Below, one piece after another: positions 1-8,351 of a stretch of DNA of 64,000 bases (the first letter of the stretch is position 1; each line of letters begins with the position of its first letter). This DNA comes from Bacillus infantis NRRL B-14911 (GTDB lineage: Bacteria; Bacillota; Bacilli; Bacillales; Cytobacillaceae). The notes under the pieces are model-generated. The model saw only the letters and a list, made by a program, of their open reading frames with translations, was not told the origin of the DNA and made no database searches. The position numbers and the translations under genes were made by a program. Location of the stretch: NCBI RefSeq assembly GCF_000473245.1, contig NC_022524.1:2938501-3002500 (forward strand), given 5' to 3'.

Positions 1-495
1 CTTGCTGAGCTCTGTATCAAGCTTAAGGGCAGGCACACCATTTTTTGCGCGTTCCTGGTTAGTCAGTTCGACTACCTTTTGCTCAAACGCACTTACTTGT
101 GATGCTGATGGTGCAGCTTTAGGCTGTTTTTCTGCTTGTGCAGGCTGTTTAGCTGGTGCAGGTGCAGGTGCTTCCTGCTTAGGCTGTTCTGCTTTTGCCG
201 GTGCAGGAGTTTCCTGTTTTGGCTGTTCTGTTTTGGCTGGTGCAGGTGCTTCCTGTTTCGGCTGTTCTGCTTTGGCCGGCTGCTTGTTTACCTGTACGCT
301 TTCCCAGTTAATATTGTATTGTTTCATATATTTTTGAAGCAGGCTGTTAATCTGCTCGTTATTCAGGTTTCCAGAGTAATTTACTTTCACTTGCTGTGGA
401 GTCGGGCAATTAGATGCTGCATCTGCTTTATTCAATCCTGGTGATACAAGCAATGCTGCTGCCGCTGCTACTGAAAAGATCACTTTTTTATTCAT
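1..495 (-). CDS. Secreted CAP/SCP-domain protein (YkwD-like), C-terminus cut by window edge
   Basis: The first 165 codons of a larger gene; the 3' end lies beyond base 1. A signal peptide (about residues 1-27, ending ADA-A) is followed by a small N-terminal region, then a Pro/Ala/Lys/Gln-rich linker (about 72-130) and the start of a CAP domain at residue 137 (FEQKVVELTNQERAKNG), typical of YkwD-type extracellular proteins of bacilli. ATG at 495 is preceded by a strong GGGAGG. The exact role of these CAP proteins is poorly known; cell-wall or spore-surface location is inferred from the signal peptide and linker. Confidence 0.85.
   Translation of the reverse strand, partial: MNKKVIFSVAAAAALLVSPGLNKADAASNCPTPQQVKVNYSGNLNNEQINSLLQKYMKQYNINWESVQVNKQPAKAEQPKQEAPAPAKTEQPKQETPAPAKAEQPKQEAPAPAPAKQPAQAEKQPKAAPSASQVSAFEQKVVELTNQERAKNGVPALKLDTELSK
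160..276 (-). repeat. Three in-frame 39-bp coding repeats
   Basis: Residues 74-112 of the CAP protein are three near-identical 13-residue units (AK-A/T-EQPKQE-A/T-PAP). The codons are also nearly identical, so this is a recent in-frame DNA duplication in a linker that may vary in copy number between strains. Confidence 0.85.
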
Positions 496-867
496 GTATG
501 AAATCCTCCCTGATAATCGTAGTTTGTTTTTTGTTGCTCTCTTGCTTGCAGTAATATCATAGCATACGATTTTTGTAATATTAGAGGGAGGATTTTACAT
601 ATTAGCAGTTTGTAAGTGCATCCATAGGCTGCGCATACTGACTTTGGGACTAATTAAGCAGGAAAAGCCTGTTATATCAAGATATCTTAGGTTTAATGGC
701 TGGAATATTATTGTATGGATAATAATTGGTAAAGTGGAAGTGAACATGTCTTTTTTCCAAACATATGATAAAGAAGTCTTATTGACACATTTTCAGGGGT
801 CATCCTTTGTTTACTTTTATTACACGGGAATGACAAATGTGAAAAGAAATTCGTATGATTTAAATTG
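496..867. other. Intergenic region without a convincing gene
   Basis: Holds the upstream region of the CAP gene. An 11-bp perfect inverted repeat (AAATCCTCCCT at 501-511, AGGGAGGATTT at 585-595) includes the Shine-Dalgarno sequence of the CAP gene. The plus-strand open frame at 644-868 has no ribosome site and no recognisable protein character, so it is not called. Confidence 0.5.
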
Positions 868-893
868 AAAAAACCCGGAAATATCCCGGGTTT
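868..893 (-). terminator. Rho-independent terminator of the kinase operon
   Basis: On the minus strand AAACCCGGGA-loop-CCGGGTTTTTTC directly follows the histidine kinase stop. Confidence 0.85.
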
Positions 894-898
894 CCAAT

Positions 899-2290
899 TT
901 AATCCTTTAGCATTGGCAATTTTATGGTTACCGTTGTCCCTTCTCCTGGACTGCTCGCTATTGATATGGATCCATGATGCAGCTGGATGAGCTTTTCTGC
1001 AATGGCAAGGCCGAGTCCAGTGCCGCCATCATCCCGGGTTCGGGCTTTATTGACCCGGTAGAACCTCTGCTTGATACTTTCAAGATCTTCCGGCGGGATT
1101 CCGCTTCCTGTATCAATTATTGTAAGAATGCAGTCCCTATTGGAAGCTTTCAGGGTAATTTCAATGTAGCCTTTACCTGTATATCGGATGCTATTGTCCA
1201 TGATATTCTGCACGATCTGCCCGATTCTTCCTTCATCACCCATTATAATGATGTCCGGATCAAGCATTGTCCGCAGCTCTACTCTCTTTTCCCTCAAAGC
1301 TGGGGTATACCGCACCAGGCTATCTTCAATGACCTGAGCAAGGGGAAGAGGCATTCTGACCAGCTGGTACTCATCGGTGTCCAGCCTCGATAAATCAAGC
1401 AGGTCTCCGACAAGCCTTTCCATCCTGACCGATTCTCTATTGATAAGATGAAGATACTTATCATCTTTATCCGCAATCCCTTTTAATATTGCATCACTAT
1501 AGCCCTTAATATAGCTTATAGGTGTCCTGAGCTCATGAGAAATATCAGCCAGAAACTCCTTCTTTCTTTCATCTTCCTTCTGGATGGAGGATGACATCTG
1601 ATTGAATGCCCTGGCAAGGCGCCCTATTTCGTCTTCGGATTGAATCTGGACCCTGCTTGAATAATCTCCTGAAGACACTCTTTCCGCTGCCTTTTTTATA
1701 TCTGCAAGCGGGTGTGTCAGCTTACTGATTATTTTTGTCCCGAAGATGAAGGCAGCTCCAAGAAACAGCAAAGCAGCCGCTACCCACCAGTAGGCAAAAT
1801 CCTTTGTGACTTCTGAGATATTTTCCACCGGGATATATAAGTATAAAATACCTTCAAGTCTGTTTTCGTCAAGCAAGGGAATAATAACTCCCATGATTCT
1901 TCGGCCGAACCGCTCCTCATACCCGGTTTTAAGGATATGGTCTCCTTTAAGAAGCCGTTCTCTTTCTTTAGGGCCGATCAGCGTGTCATAATCAATATCA
2001 AATGGGAGGCAGGCGCTCAGCTCCCTCGGATTGCTGACAGCAAACACTTCCGCATCAGATACCTGGTTATACCATTCCACTTTTTCTTTATATTGTTCGG
2101 TAATCGGGCCTGAACTGTACTGCGAGGCCAGGCGCCCGCCCTCTTGCAGCAGCTCTTCCTCAATATGTGAGACATAAAGGTTTTCATAAAACAAATAGGA
2201 CAGAAAATATGAGTAAACGATGGTGATGACAATGGCGGCCATGATCGCCAGCCAGATTTTCCTTGCCAGGCTGCCTGAGAAGTATTTCAT
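899..2290 (-). CDS. Membrane sensor histidine kinase
   Basis: A 463-residue kinase with a transmembrane helix at about 12-32, an extracellular sensor region to about 165, a second helix (166-186), a HAMP domain, an H-box DISHELRTP with phospho-accepting His252, and a C-terminal HATPase domain with DTGSGIP and GGTGLGLAI boxes. It overlaps the upstream response regulator by 4 bases, so the two form a translationally coupled pair. The ligand is unknown; the presence of a surface beta-propeller lipoprotein as first gene of the operon suggests an envelope signal. Confidence 0.92.
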   Translation of the reverse strand: MKYFSGSLARKIWLAIMAAIVITIVYSYFLSYLFYENLYVSHIEEELLQEGGRLASQYSSGPITEQYKEKVEWYNQVSDAEVFAVSNPRELSACLPFDIDYDTLIGPKERERLLKGDHILKTGYEERFGRRIMGVIIPLLDENRLEGILYLYIPVENISEVTKDFAYWWVAAALLFLGAAFIFGTKIISKLTHPLADIKKAAERVSSGDYSSRVQIQSEDEIGRLARAFNQMSSSIQKEDERKKEFLADISHELRTPISYIKGYSDAILKGIADKDDKYLHLINRESVRMERLVGDLLDLSRLDTDEYQLVRMPLPLAQVIEDSLVRYTPALREKRVELRTMLDPDIIIMGDEGRIGQIVQNIMDNSIRYTGKGYIEITLKASNRDCILTIIDTGSGIPPEDLESIKQRFYRVNKARTRDDGGTGLGLAIAEKLIQLHHGSISIASSPGEGTTVTIKLPMLKD

Positions 2291-2970
2291 TCGAGGGGCA
2301 CCTCAAACTTATAGCCGATTCCCCAGACCGTCTTTATATAATCTCCTGCACCAAGCTTCATTCTTAGTGTTTTAATGTGGGTATCCACCGTCCTTAAGCT
2401 CCCCAGATAATCCATTCCCCATATCTGCTCTAAAAGCTGTTCCCTGCTCAGCGCATGGGACTGGTGGCCGATAAAGAACATCAGCAGTTCATATTCTTTG
2501 AGTGTGAGCATGATATAGCTGCCTTCCACCTTCACGCTCCGCGCCTTTTTGTCTATCGTTATTTTTCCGGCGGAGGTTATATTTGAATCTGCGCCGCTGA
2601 TGCTGCCGCTCCTCCTCAGGACTGCATGTATGCGGGCAGTCAGTTCCCCAGGGCTGAAAGGCTTGACGATATAATCATCTCCCCCGATCTGCAGTCCTTT
2701 GACCTTATCCCACTCTTCCCCTTTTGCAGATAAAAAAATGACAGGTACTTCATATTGGGCACGCACCCTCTCACATACTGAGAATCCATCTTCACCTGGC
2801 ATCATGATATCCAAAAGAATGAGGTCAGGAAGATTTTTTTGTATTTCTTCCAGCGTTTCTTTTCCTCCTGCAGCATAACGGCAGCTGAAGCCGGCATTTT
2901 CCAAATACATCCCGATCAGGTGACGCATATCTTCTTCATCATCCACAATCAATATTTCTAAATCATTCAT
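2287..2970 (-). CDS. OmpR/PhoB-family response regulator
   Basis: A receiver domain (acidic DDEED near the N-terminus, phospho-acceptor Asp in LLDIMMPGEDG, Lys in DDYIVKPFSPGEL) is followed by a C-terminal winged helix (TLKEYELLMFF ... RTVDTHIKTLRMKLG ... GIGYKFE). ATG at 2970 has GGGGGG nine bases upstream; an ATG at 2979 is possible but sits too close to that site. It overlaps the preceding lipoprotein gene by 8 bases and the kinase by 4. It probably regulates its own operon through the repeats at 3997-4013. Confidence 0.92.
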   Translation of the reverse strand: MNDLEILIVDDEEDMRHLIGMYLENAGFSCRYAAGGKETLEEIQKNLPDLILLDIMMPGEDGFSVCERVRAQYEVPVIFLSAKGEEWDKVKGLQIGGDDYIVKPFSPGELTARIHAVLRRSGSISGADSNITSAGKITIDKKARSVKVEGSYIMLTLKEYELLMFFIGHQSHALSREQLLEQIWGMDYLGSLRTVDTHIKTLRMKLGAGDYIKTVWGIGYKFEVPLE

Positions 2971-3949
2971 TTCCAACATCCCCCCGGAGTATGATCTGGA
3001 ATGGCCCTTCTCCTGTTTTGATCGTCTTTATGACCTTAAGCGGCCCCGGATCAATCAGATGGACATCATTGCTGTCATAGCCCGCAATAATCAGATACTC
3101 TCCGAAAGGAAGCATTTCAAAAGGATTGGCTCCGACCTGGATGCTGCCTGCCTCCTTACCGCCGCCGTCCACCTTATAAAGTGTACTGGAGCCGTGGCTG
3201 AGAGCAAAAATAGATCCTTTCAGCTCTGCAAAGCCTACCGGCATCGTTGGGGCAGGAATCGTTTTTGCCAGCCTGCCTGTTTCCAGACTGTAAACATGGA
3301 TGTCTTTCTCAGCTTCTGCCCCTTCTCCATGGCCGCCTATCCAAAGTTCTCCCTCTTCTTCCCTGATCAGGGCTCCTGCTGCAGAAGGATGGATTTTGAA
3401 AGATGATATCTTTCTGCCTTGATTTATATCTATGACAGTCATGATTTCCTGCTTGAAGCTTGAGACAAATAGTCTCCCTTTTTCCTTTTCTTCGAGGATG
3501 GTCAAGGGATCGGCTTCTGTCTTAACAGCTCCTGTTTCCTTGCCATTCAAATCATAGAACCTGACTTGATCTTTTTCCTGGTCTGCAAAAGCAATTTCCT
3601 GCCTGCCTGCAAGGAGCCTACCATTGACTATCCCGGTACCTGCCGGCCATTCACCGATCTTTTCCCCTTTTTCTAATGAATATAAATCAACGGTGTCCAG
3701 CTGTTTGCCGTACAATAACAAGGAATCTCCATCAGGGAGGATTAAGCCGCCTGTATAAGGCTTCTGTAAATCCCATGTCGCCGCTTCATCCAATATATCC
3801 AAATCAATGAAGGTCAAAGACATATCTTTGATGTTGACGGTTGCCGCCACCATTTTGTCCTTTGCAATTGGCGGATATTGTTCAGAACTGCAGGCTGCCA
3901 GCATCAGCAGCATGCACGCATATCCCAGCGTAAGTGCAATTGCCCTCAT
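2963..3949 (-). CDS. Beta-propeller (YncE-like) lipoprotein
   Basis: 328 residues beginning with a lipoprotein signal (lipobox LAAC, Cys near residue 20), followed by repeated blade-like motifs such as FIDLDILDEAATWDL, VYSLETGRLAKTI and VHLIDPGPLKVIKTI typical of YVTN/YncE propellers. It is the first gene of the operon with the response regulator and kinase, so it may act as an accessory sensor or be the main target. ATG is preceded by GGGGAA. The specific function is not known. Confidence 0.8.
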   Translation of the reverse strand: MRAIALTLGYACMLLMLAACSSEQYPPIAKDKMVAATVNIKDMSLTFIDLDILDEAATWDLQKPYTGGLILPDGDSLLLYGKQLDTVDLYSLEKGEKIGEWPAGTGIVNGRLLAGRQEIAFADQEKDQVRFYDLNGKETGAVKTEADPLTILEEKEKGRLFVSSFKQEIMTVIDINQGRKISSFKIHPSAAGALIREEEGELWIGGHGEGAEAEKDIHVYSLETGRLAKTIPAPTMPVGFAELKGSIFALSHGSSTLYKVDGGGKEAGSIQVGANPFEMLPFGEYLIIAGYDSNDVHLIDPGPLKVIKTIKTGEGPFQIILRGDVGNE

Positions 3950-3981
3950 GATTGTTCCCCTTTTCTGCTATGTATAAGAAG

Positions 3982-4013
3982 ATTATATCCTTGTACTGTG
4001 AAATATTTGTGAA
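3982..4013 (-). promoter_or_regulatory. Promoter with direct-repeat response-regulator site
   Basis: A -10 TATAAT (3982-3987, minus) lies 9 bp from two TTCACA repeats (3997-4002 and 4008-4013) spaced exactly 11 bp start to start, covering the -35 position. Direct repeats one helical turn apart at the -35 are typical of OmpR/PhoB-type activators (compare TTAACA repeats for PhoP). Autoregulation by the operon's own regulator is inferred. Confidence 0.55.
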
Positions 4014-4072
4014 AAGTTATTGATCATATTTTTAGATCATTCTCGACAGCAGGGCATATGCCGCTAAAAAGC

Positions 4073-4342
4073 TTAAGATCTGATCTGTTCATACACCTGA
4101 CAATGCATGTCTATCAGAAAAAGTTTATCTTCATTCGGCATATCAGAGTCAGTTAGCCTCTTAACTGCCAGGTAGAACTTTTCCGCCACCCGCTTTCTGG
4201 CACGCGGATGGGCATTTTCATCTTTCAGCTCTCTCCTTATTGCTTCCTTTAAGATATCCTCCGCTGAGCCGGTACCTTCAAGCCTGCGGTTGTTCCAAAG
4301 CTGCCTGTACTGGCCAAGCAAATAAGCATAATCATTATTCAT
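4073..4342 (-). CDS. Small uncharacterised cytoplasmic protein
   Basis: An 89-residue, charged, helical protein starting [10 protein letters not shown], with a basic central stretch ([12 protein letters not shown]) and no signal or membrane segment. ATG at 4342 follows AGGAGAGA; the upstream in-frame ATG has no ribosome site. Not recognised. It is monocistronic, divergent from the zinc-ribbon gene that follows. Confidence 0.65.
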   Translation of the reverse strand: MNNDYAYLLGQYRQLWNNRRLEGTGSAEDILKEAIRRELKDENAHPRARKRVAEKFYLAVKRLTDSDMPNEDKLFLIDMHCQVYEQIRS

Positions 4343-4472
4343 TTCTATCTCTCCTTGCCTGTGTCTTACCATCGTTTCTAGTATACCCCTACTATATATG
4401 CATAAAGAAGACTGCAATGGCAAAAAATACGTTCACCGGCAAATCTGCAGGAAGAATGAAAGGAGGATGTTC

Positions 4473-4715
4473 ATGGGGACACCTTACCGCTGCCCGAACT
4501 GCAAAACCAATAGAAGCAGATTCAATATCATCAGGCAGGTAGCACAGCCAGTAAAGCTTGATCCCGGCTCGGGCATTGTCTTGGAAGAATACGCTGAAGA
4601 ACAGCTGAGCCCTTTCCATATGGCTTATAAAGGGCCTGAAGTCAGGGTGCAGTGCGCAGCCTGCGGGCTGGTAGAGGATGAGAAGACATTTGCGAAGTTT
4701 GGAGAGATGAAATAA
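4473..4715 (+). CDS. Small zinc-ribbon protein
   Basis: 80 residues with two CxxC pairs (YRCPNCKTN near the N-terminus and VQCAACGLV near the C-terminus), giving a likely four-Cys zinc ribbon. The ATG at 4473 is chosen because AAAGGAGGA lies at 4460-4467; an ATG at 4467 would overlap the ribosome site. Function unknown; such proteins often act in transcription or as adaptors. Confidence 0.7.
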   Translation: MGTPYRCPNCKTNRSRFNIIRQVAQPVKLDPGSGIVLEEYAEEQLSPFHMAYKGPEVRVQCAACGLVEDEKTFAKFGEMK

Positions 4716-4718
4716 GAA

Positions 4719-4746
4719 TGGGGGATGCCATAGCATCCCTTTTTGC
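4719..4746 (+). terminator. Terminator of the zinc-ribbon gene
   Basis: GGGATGC-cata-GCATCCC followed by TTTTTG just after the plus-strand stop codon. Confidence 0.8.
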
Positions 4747-4776
4747 TTTTATTGCAGCCCTTTGCACTGGAAAGAG

Positions 4777-4807
4777 AAAACCGCTTATCTTTCGAATAGG
4801 CGGTTTT
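4777..4807 (-). terminator. Terminator overlapping the end of the secreted protein gene
   Basis: AAAACCGC/GCGGTTTT arms on the minus strand; the stop codon (4785-4787) lies in the loop, so the last codons form part of the hairpin. Confidence 0.7.
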
Positions 4808-5621
4808 CTTCCAGGAATTTTTGCGCGTTTACTTTCCAGCCGTCGAAAGCTGACATTTTTATCATTTCGATTTTTCCTTTGTAATGCCTTTTTCCTTCAT
4901 TTTTTATATACCAGTCAACTTCTACGGAAACATCCACAAGCTGGTTCTGCTTTTCTTCCATGCTGAAGCCGCCGGAAGCACTTTCCAGCTGAACATTTTC
5001 AATAGCCGGGAGGATTTTTTTCCATGGCAGCTTTTGCAGAGAAAGCATGCCCGCAATATCTTCGTCCTGCTGCTTCAGACCTGCAATGAATGCTGAAGCT
5101 GCTTCTTCCGGTCCTGCATTTCCGGTGTATGCCTCCAGTTCGCCTGCAGACTTCAAAATCATCAATTTATGAGATAAGTCCATCTCATCTCTTCGATGAG
5201 TGGTGCTTCCGTTAAAATGAATGCAGAAGTGGCCGGGAAAATTATTGGCAAGTGCCCCGGCTCCATGGGGCATCCCATGCATTGAAGCCGCTATTCTCAA
5301 TTTTCCGGATTTTACAATGATGGCTCTCCGCCTCCAGCTCCACTTTCCATCATAAATTTCCTTCATCACGGCTGTATCCTTCGCCGTCAAGGGCTGGACA
5401 TCTGCGTGGCGGCTTCCTGCCCTTCGCTGCACTTTAAATTTCTTTCCCGTTTCAACATCCTCAACAGTAAATGTGCTGAATCTTGGAAGCAGCTCATTGA
5501 CTTCTGACCAATCCAGTGGAGCTGGCCTGCCGGATGCATCAGCATAAAAAATGGATCCCTGAAGAAGAAAGCTGGCGAGAATAAGGACTGCCGGCTGTTT
5601 TAAGAACTTCATCATCATCAC
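4785..5621 (-). CDS. Secreted protein with YkuD-like HG...GHFCIHF motif
   Basis: 278 residues with an N-terminal signal segment (about 5-27). The middle (about 45-160) has a conserved-looking block with RRAGSRHADVQP, WSWRRRAIIV, SMHGMPHGAGAL and FPGHFCIHFNGS. The order His-Gly ... His-x-Cys recalls L,D-transpeptidases (HG ... SHGCIR), suggesting a remote YkuD-like enzyme. The C-terminal half (175-278) resembles an NTF2-like accessory domain. Start is ambiguous among GTG and three successive ATG codons. No operon partner; peptidoglycan-related activity is only an inference. Confidence 0.7.
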   Translation of the reverse strand: MMMMKFLKQPAVLILASFLLQGSIFYADASGRPAPLDWSEVNELLPRFSTFTVEDVETGKKFKVQRRAGSRHADVQPLTAKDTAVMKEIYDGKWSWRRRAIIVKSGKLRIAASMHGMPHGAGALANNFPGHFCIHFNGSTTHRRDEMDLSHKLMILKSAGELEAYTGNAGPEEAASAFIAGLKQQDEDIAGMLSLQKLPWKKILPAIENVQLESASGGFSMEEKQNQLVDVSVEVDWYIKNEGKRHYKGKIEMIKMSAFDGWKVNAQKFLEENRLFER

Positions 5622-5732
5622 TCGATTTCTCTCTTTGTAGGATGGGTCATGCGGCCCTCAATGAAAAGTGTCCCACACAAGCCTTCTTTTATGCGCGGCG
5701 CCGCATCCTGACAGTTTAAATTGAAACAAAAA

Positions 5733-5761
5733 AAGAGCCTGGCGGGCGCGCGCAGGGCTCT
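5733..5761 (-). terminator. Terminator of the marR-type gene
   Basis: GC-rich hairpin with AGAGCC/GGCTCT arms then a run of seven T on the minus strand. Confidence 0.8.
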
Positions 5762-5770
5762 TATCAATCA

Positions 5771-6172
5771 TTACATAAGTTTTTGAAACAGCTTTACCAG
5801 CTGATCCAGCTCTTCTTCAGTAAAAGAGCGGAACTTTGCCTGCAAATAGGCAGATTTTTTTTCCTCCAGTTTTTCAACAAGTTCCTGGCCGGTTCCTGTA
5901 AGCACCAATTCCACCACTCTCCGGTCGTTTTCGGAACGGCTTCTGGTCATATAGCCTTTCCTGACAAGAGAATCAGTTACGCTCGTAATGTGGCTTGCCG
6001 ATACATTCAGCTCTTTAGAAATGGCAGAAGCCATCTTAGGTCCGTCTGCTATTAGTTTCAGCACAGTGAATTCATTGCTGGTGACTTCATCGCCCATCAG
6101 CTTATTCACTTCCTGCCTTAAAGTCCGAAAAACAGTCCGGAATGCTCTTTCCAGTTCTGCTGCTTGTTTCAA
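5771..6172 (-). CDS. MarR-family transcriptional regulator
   Basis: 133 residues with the MarR winged helix: FTVLKLIADGPKMASAISKELNVS (helix-turn-helix), HITSVTDSLVRKGYMTRSRS and the wing ENDRRVVELVLTGTG. TTG start at 6172 with AAAGGA upstream. It has its own terminator, so it is probably monocistronic. Its target is not evident; the neighbouring CobW GTPase gene lies upstream on the same strand and could be co-transcribed. Confidence 0.88.
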   Translation of the reverse strand: MKQAAELERAFRTVFRTLRQEVNKLMGDEVTSNEFTVLKLIADGPKMASAISKELNVSASHITSVTDSLVRKGYMTRSRSENDRRVVELVLTGTGQELVEKLEEKKSAYLQAKFRSFTEEELDQLVKLFQKLM

Positions 6173-6228
6173 AGAAAATCGTCCTTTCCCTATATGGGCT
6201 AAATGATCTTTCAGTGATATTATATCAT

Positions 6229-7140
6229 TTACTCCATATCCTTTAATTTCCGGCTGATCTGCTCCCAGTCTATATTTTCGCCGATAAATACCATGTTTAG
6301 GGGCATATTCATATATTCCTTCATATATAAAGGCATTCCATAAGAAAATTGGAACAGGAAAGGATAGCCCTCAGCCGAAAACTTAATATATCCCTTTATT
6401 CTAAAGACCGAATCAGGCAGCTCTCTCAAAAAAGAATCGAATGCTTCCTGGCTGACCGGGCCCTTGAAGGTGTGAACATAGGATCCAAGGTTCAGATCCT
6501 TGAGGGAGGCTTTTTCAGCCCCGGTCTTCCGATTCGTCTTAAGCCCCCGTACCGCTTCGGCGGAGACCTTGGAATAGGTGGTGAGAATAGGCACCGCATG
6601 CTGGTTGAAAGACTGGATATCCATGACTGCAGAGGCTTGTTCTGAACTGCTCATTTCATCTGATTTATTCACCAGGATCAGGTCGGCATGCCGCACCTGC
6701 TCTATGAGCAGCTGCTGAACTTGCGGGCTCAGCGACTTCCGGGCAAGCCATCTCATCCCGTCAATCGCAGTCATGATGCCTTTAACCTGCAGTTTATCTG
6801 CGAACAGCGGCGACAGCACAGCATCAAGCACTTCCACAGGATGGGCAGCGCCGGTCGTTTCAATATAAATCACTTCAGGTTTCTCATCCAAAAGCAGCGA
6901 CTGCAGCTGGGATTCCAGTTTATCCTGGATGCTGCAGCAGATGCATCCGCCAAGCAGTTCTTTCAACGGGACCTCCCCGTCAACAGCTTCCGAATCAATG
7001 GATACCTTTCCAAGCTCATTCATCATAACAGCTGTCTTCCGGCCATCCTTTTTTTCCTGCAGCAGCAGCCTCTTCAATAAAGTGGTCTTTCCGCTGCCAA
7101 GGAATCCCGATAATATATATACTTCTGTTTTATTTACCAT
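6229..7140 (-). CDS. CobW/YjiA-family metal-chaperone GTPase
   Basis: 303 residues: P-loop GFLGSGKTT, Walker B-like VIYIETTGAAHP, the family's metal-binding GGCICC motif (CxCC), NKSDEMS guanine motif, and a C-terminal CobW domain (FRIKGYIKF). COG0523 GTPases insert or traffic metals such as zinc. No Zur box was seen upstream. ATG at 7140 is preferred (AGGAAGTG upstream) over a TTG at 7164. Confidence 0.85.
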   Translation of the reverse strand: MVNKTEVYILSGFLGSGKTTLLKRLLLQEKKDGRKTAVMMNELGKVSIDSEAVDGEVPLKELLGGCICCSIQDKLESQLQSLLLDEKPEVIYIETTGAAHPVEVLDAVLSPLFADKLQVKGIMTAIDGMRWLARKSLSPQVQQLLIEQVRHADLILVNKSDEMSSSEQASAVMDIQSFNQHAVPILTTYSKVSAEAVRGLKTNRKTGAEKASLKDLNLGSYVHTFKGPVSQEAFDSFLRELPDSVFRIKGYIKFSAEGYPFLFQFSYGMPLYMKEYMNMPLNMVFIGENIDWEQISRKLKDME

Positions 7141-7269
7141 TTCAGCATGTTCACTTCCTGACAAAATTGGTTAACGCTCCAATCATATGTTACCTAAACT
7201 TTGCCCTGTTTGAAAGCAAAAAAGCTGTTAAGGCTTATTTTAGCTTGCAGATTACCCAGGATATGTATA

Positions 7270-7299
7270 AAGGGCATGGCTCGTCTATTATCTTGCCCT
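7270..7299 (-). terminator. Weak hairpin after the LCP gene
   Basis: GGGCA/TGCCC arms immediately after the LCP stop with a short T-rich tail; low-quality terminator. Confidence 0.35.
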
Positions 7300-8202
7300 T
7301 TATTGTTTTTCTCCAATAAACTGCTGGATTGCCTGTTTATTTTCTTCAAAATCCATTTCAAGCACTGCTCCTGCTTCATCCACAAGTTTATTTTCAAAGC
7401 TGTCACTGACTGGAATCCTCAATGTCTGAACATTCTCAGCGGAATTGAGCAGATAGGCTACGGCCAAGGGGACTGCCTCATCGGCATCCATATCCGTTTC
7501 TATATACTGGGCTGCCTCAAGAACGACCGCCGGGAAATCAAGGACTCCCTCTATACTGCTGAATCTTTCAGTCAGCTTATTTTTAAGGGCAGCTAAGACC
7601 TCCTGCTGCCGCTCAACCCGGCCGAAATCACTTTCTCCATCATGTCTGAAGCGGACATATGACAAAATTTCTTCTCCATGAAGGGTTTGCTTCCCCGGCT
7701 GCATATCCAGCTTCATATCCTCTGCCATTTCCTTTGAAACCTCAAGCTCCAGCCCTTCAGGAGCAATCAGATCTGCTGCAGCAATGAAGCCCTTGAAATC
7801 TATGATGGCAGTATAGTCGATTTCCAGCCCGAAATTCGCCTCAACTGTCTCTTTAAGCAATTCTTTCCCGCCTTCATAATAGGCATGATTAAGTTTGGTG
7901 CGCCTTCCGGTGCCCGGTATTTCCACATAGCTGTCCCTCATTAAAGAAATCAGCTTGATCTCCTTCTCTTTAGGCATATATCTTGCCGCTATGATTGCAT
8001 CAGACCTTGAGTGTGCTTCTCCCCTGCTGTCTATTCCTATCAGGAGGAATGTAGTGTCTGTTGCACCTTGTCCGTATACTGTATCTTCTTTTCCGCTTGT
8101 CCCCGGTATGCCGGGGGCTGCCTTGTCGGCTCCATTGTCAAAGGGCAAGGAGCATGCAGTCAATTGGATGGTGACGCATATGATAAGCAATAGTTTTTTC
8201 AT
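7300..8202 (-). CDS. LCP (LytR-CpsA-Psr) family lipoprotein
   Basis: 300 residues. The LCP domain is clear: TFLLIGIDSRGEAHSRSDAI, ISLMRDSYVEIPG with the conserved Arg residues, KLNHAYYEGG, and YVRFRHDGESDFGRVERQQ. LCP enzymes transfer wall teichoic acid or other glycopolymers to peptidoglycan. Instead of the usual transmembrane anchor it has a lipoprotein signal (LLLIICVTIQLTAC). ATG at 8202 or GTG at 8205, both served by GGAGG. Confidence 0.88.
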   Translation of the reverse strand: MKKLLLIICVTIQLTACSLPFDNGADKAAPGIPGTSGKEDTVYGQGATDTTFLLIGIDSRGEAHSRSDAIIAARYMPKEKEIKLISLMRDSYVEIPGTGRRTKLNHAYYEGGKELLKETVEANFGLEIDYTAIIDFKGFIAAADLIAPEGLELEVSKEMAEDMKLDMQPGKQTLHGEEILSYVRFRHDGESDFGRVERQQEVLAALKNKLTERFSSIEGVLDFPAVVLEAAQYIETDMDADEAVPLAVAYLLNSAENVQTLRIPVSDSFENKLVDEAGAVLEMDFEENKQAIQQFIGEKQ

Positions 8203-8311
8203 CACTGGCCTGCCTCCATTATTCGTTTACTTTCATTCTCGGGCATCGGAGGGCAGCCCTATACCTCCTGGTTAATATTTGTAAAATTCCGGCTCGTCTA
8301 AGGCAGCATGA

Positions 8312-8339
8312 AAAGGACCGGCCAGCAGGCCGGTCCTTT
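8312..8339 (-). terminator. Terminator of the S41 protease gene
   Basis: Perfect 12-bp stem AAAGGACCGGCC/GGCCGGTCCTTT with tetraloop. Confidence 0.85.
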
Positions 8340-8351
8340 CCATTTAATATT

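Noticed and set aside
2..444. Two plus-strand open frames at the left edge
   Set aside because: They are antisense to the CAP-protein repeats; the Cys/Gly/Ala-rich products mirror the repetitive codons and lack ribosome sites.
644..868. 74-codon plus-strand frame
   Set aside because: No ribosome site, no family character, and it runs into the kinase operon terminator.
974..1393. 139-codon plus-strand frame within the histidine kinase
   Set aside because: Antisense shadow of a clear kinase domain, without start signals.
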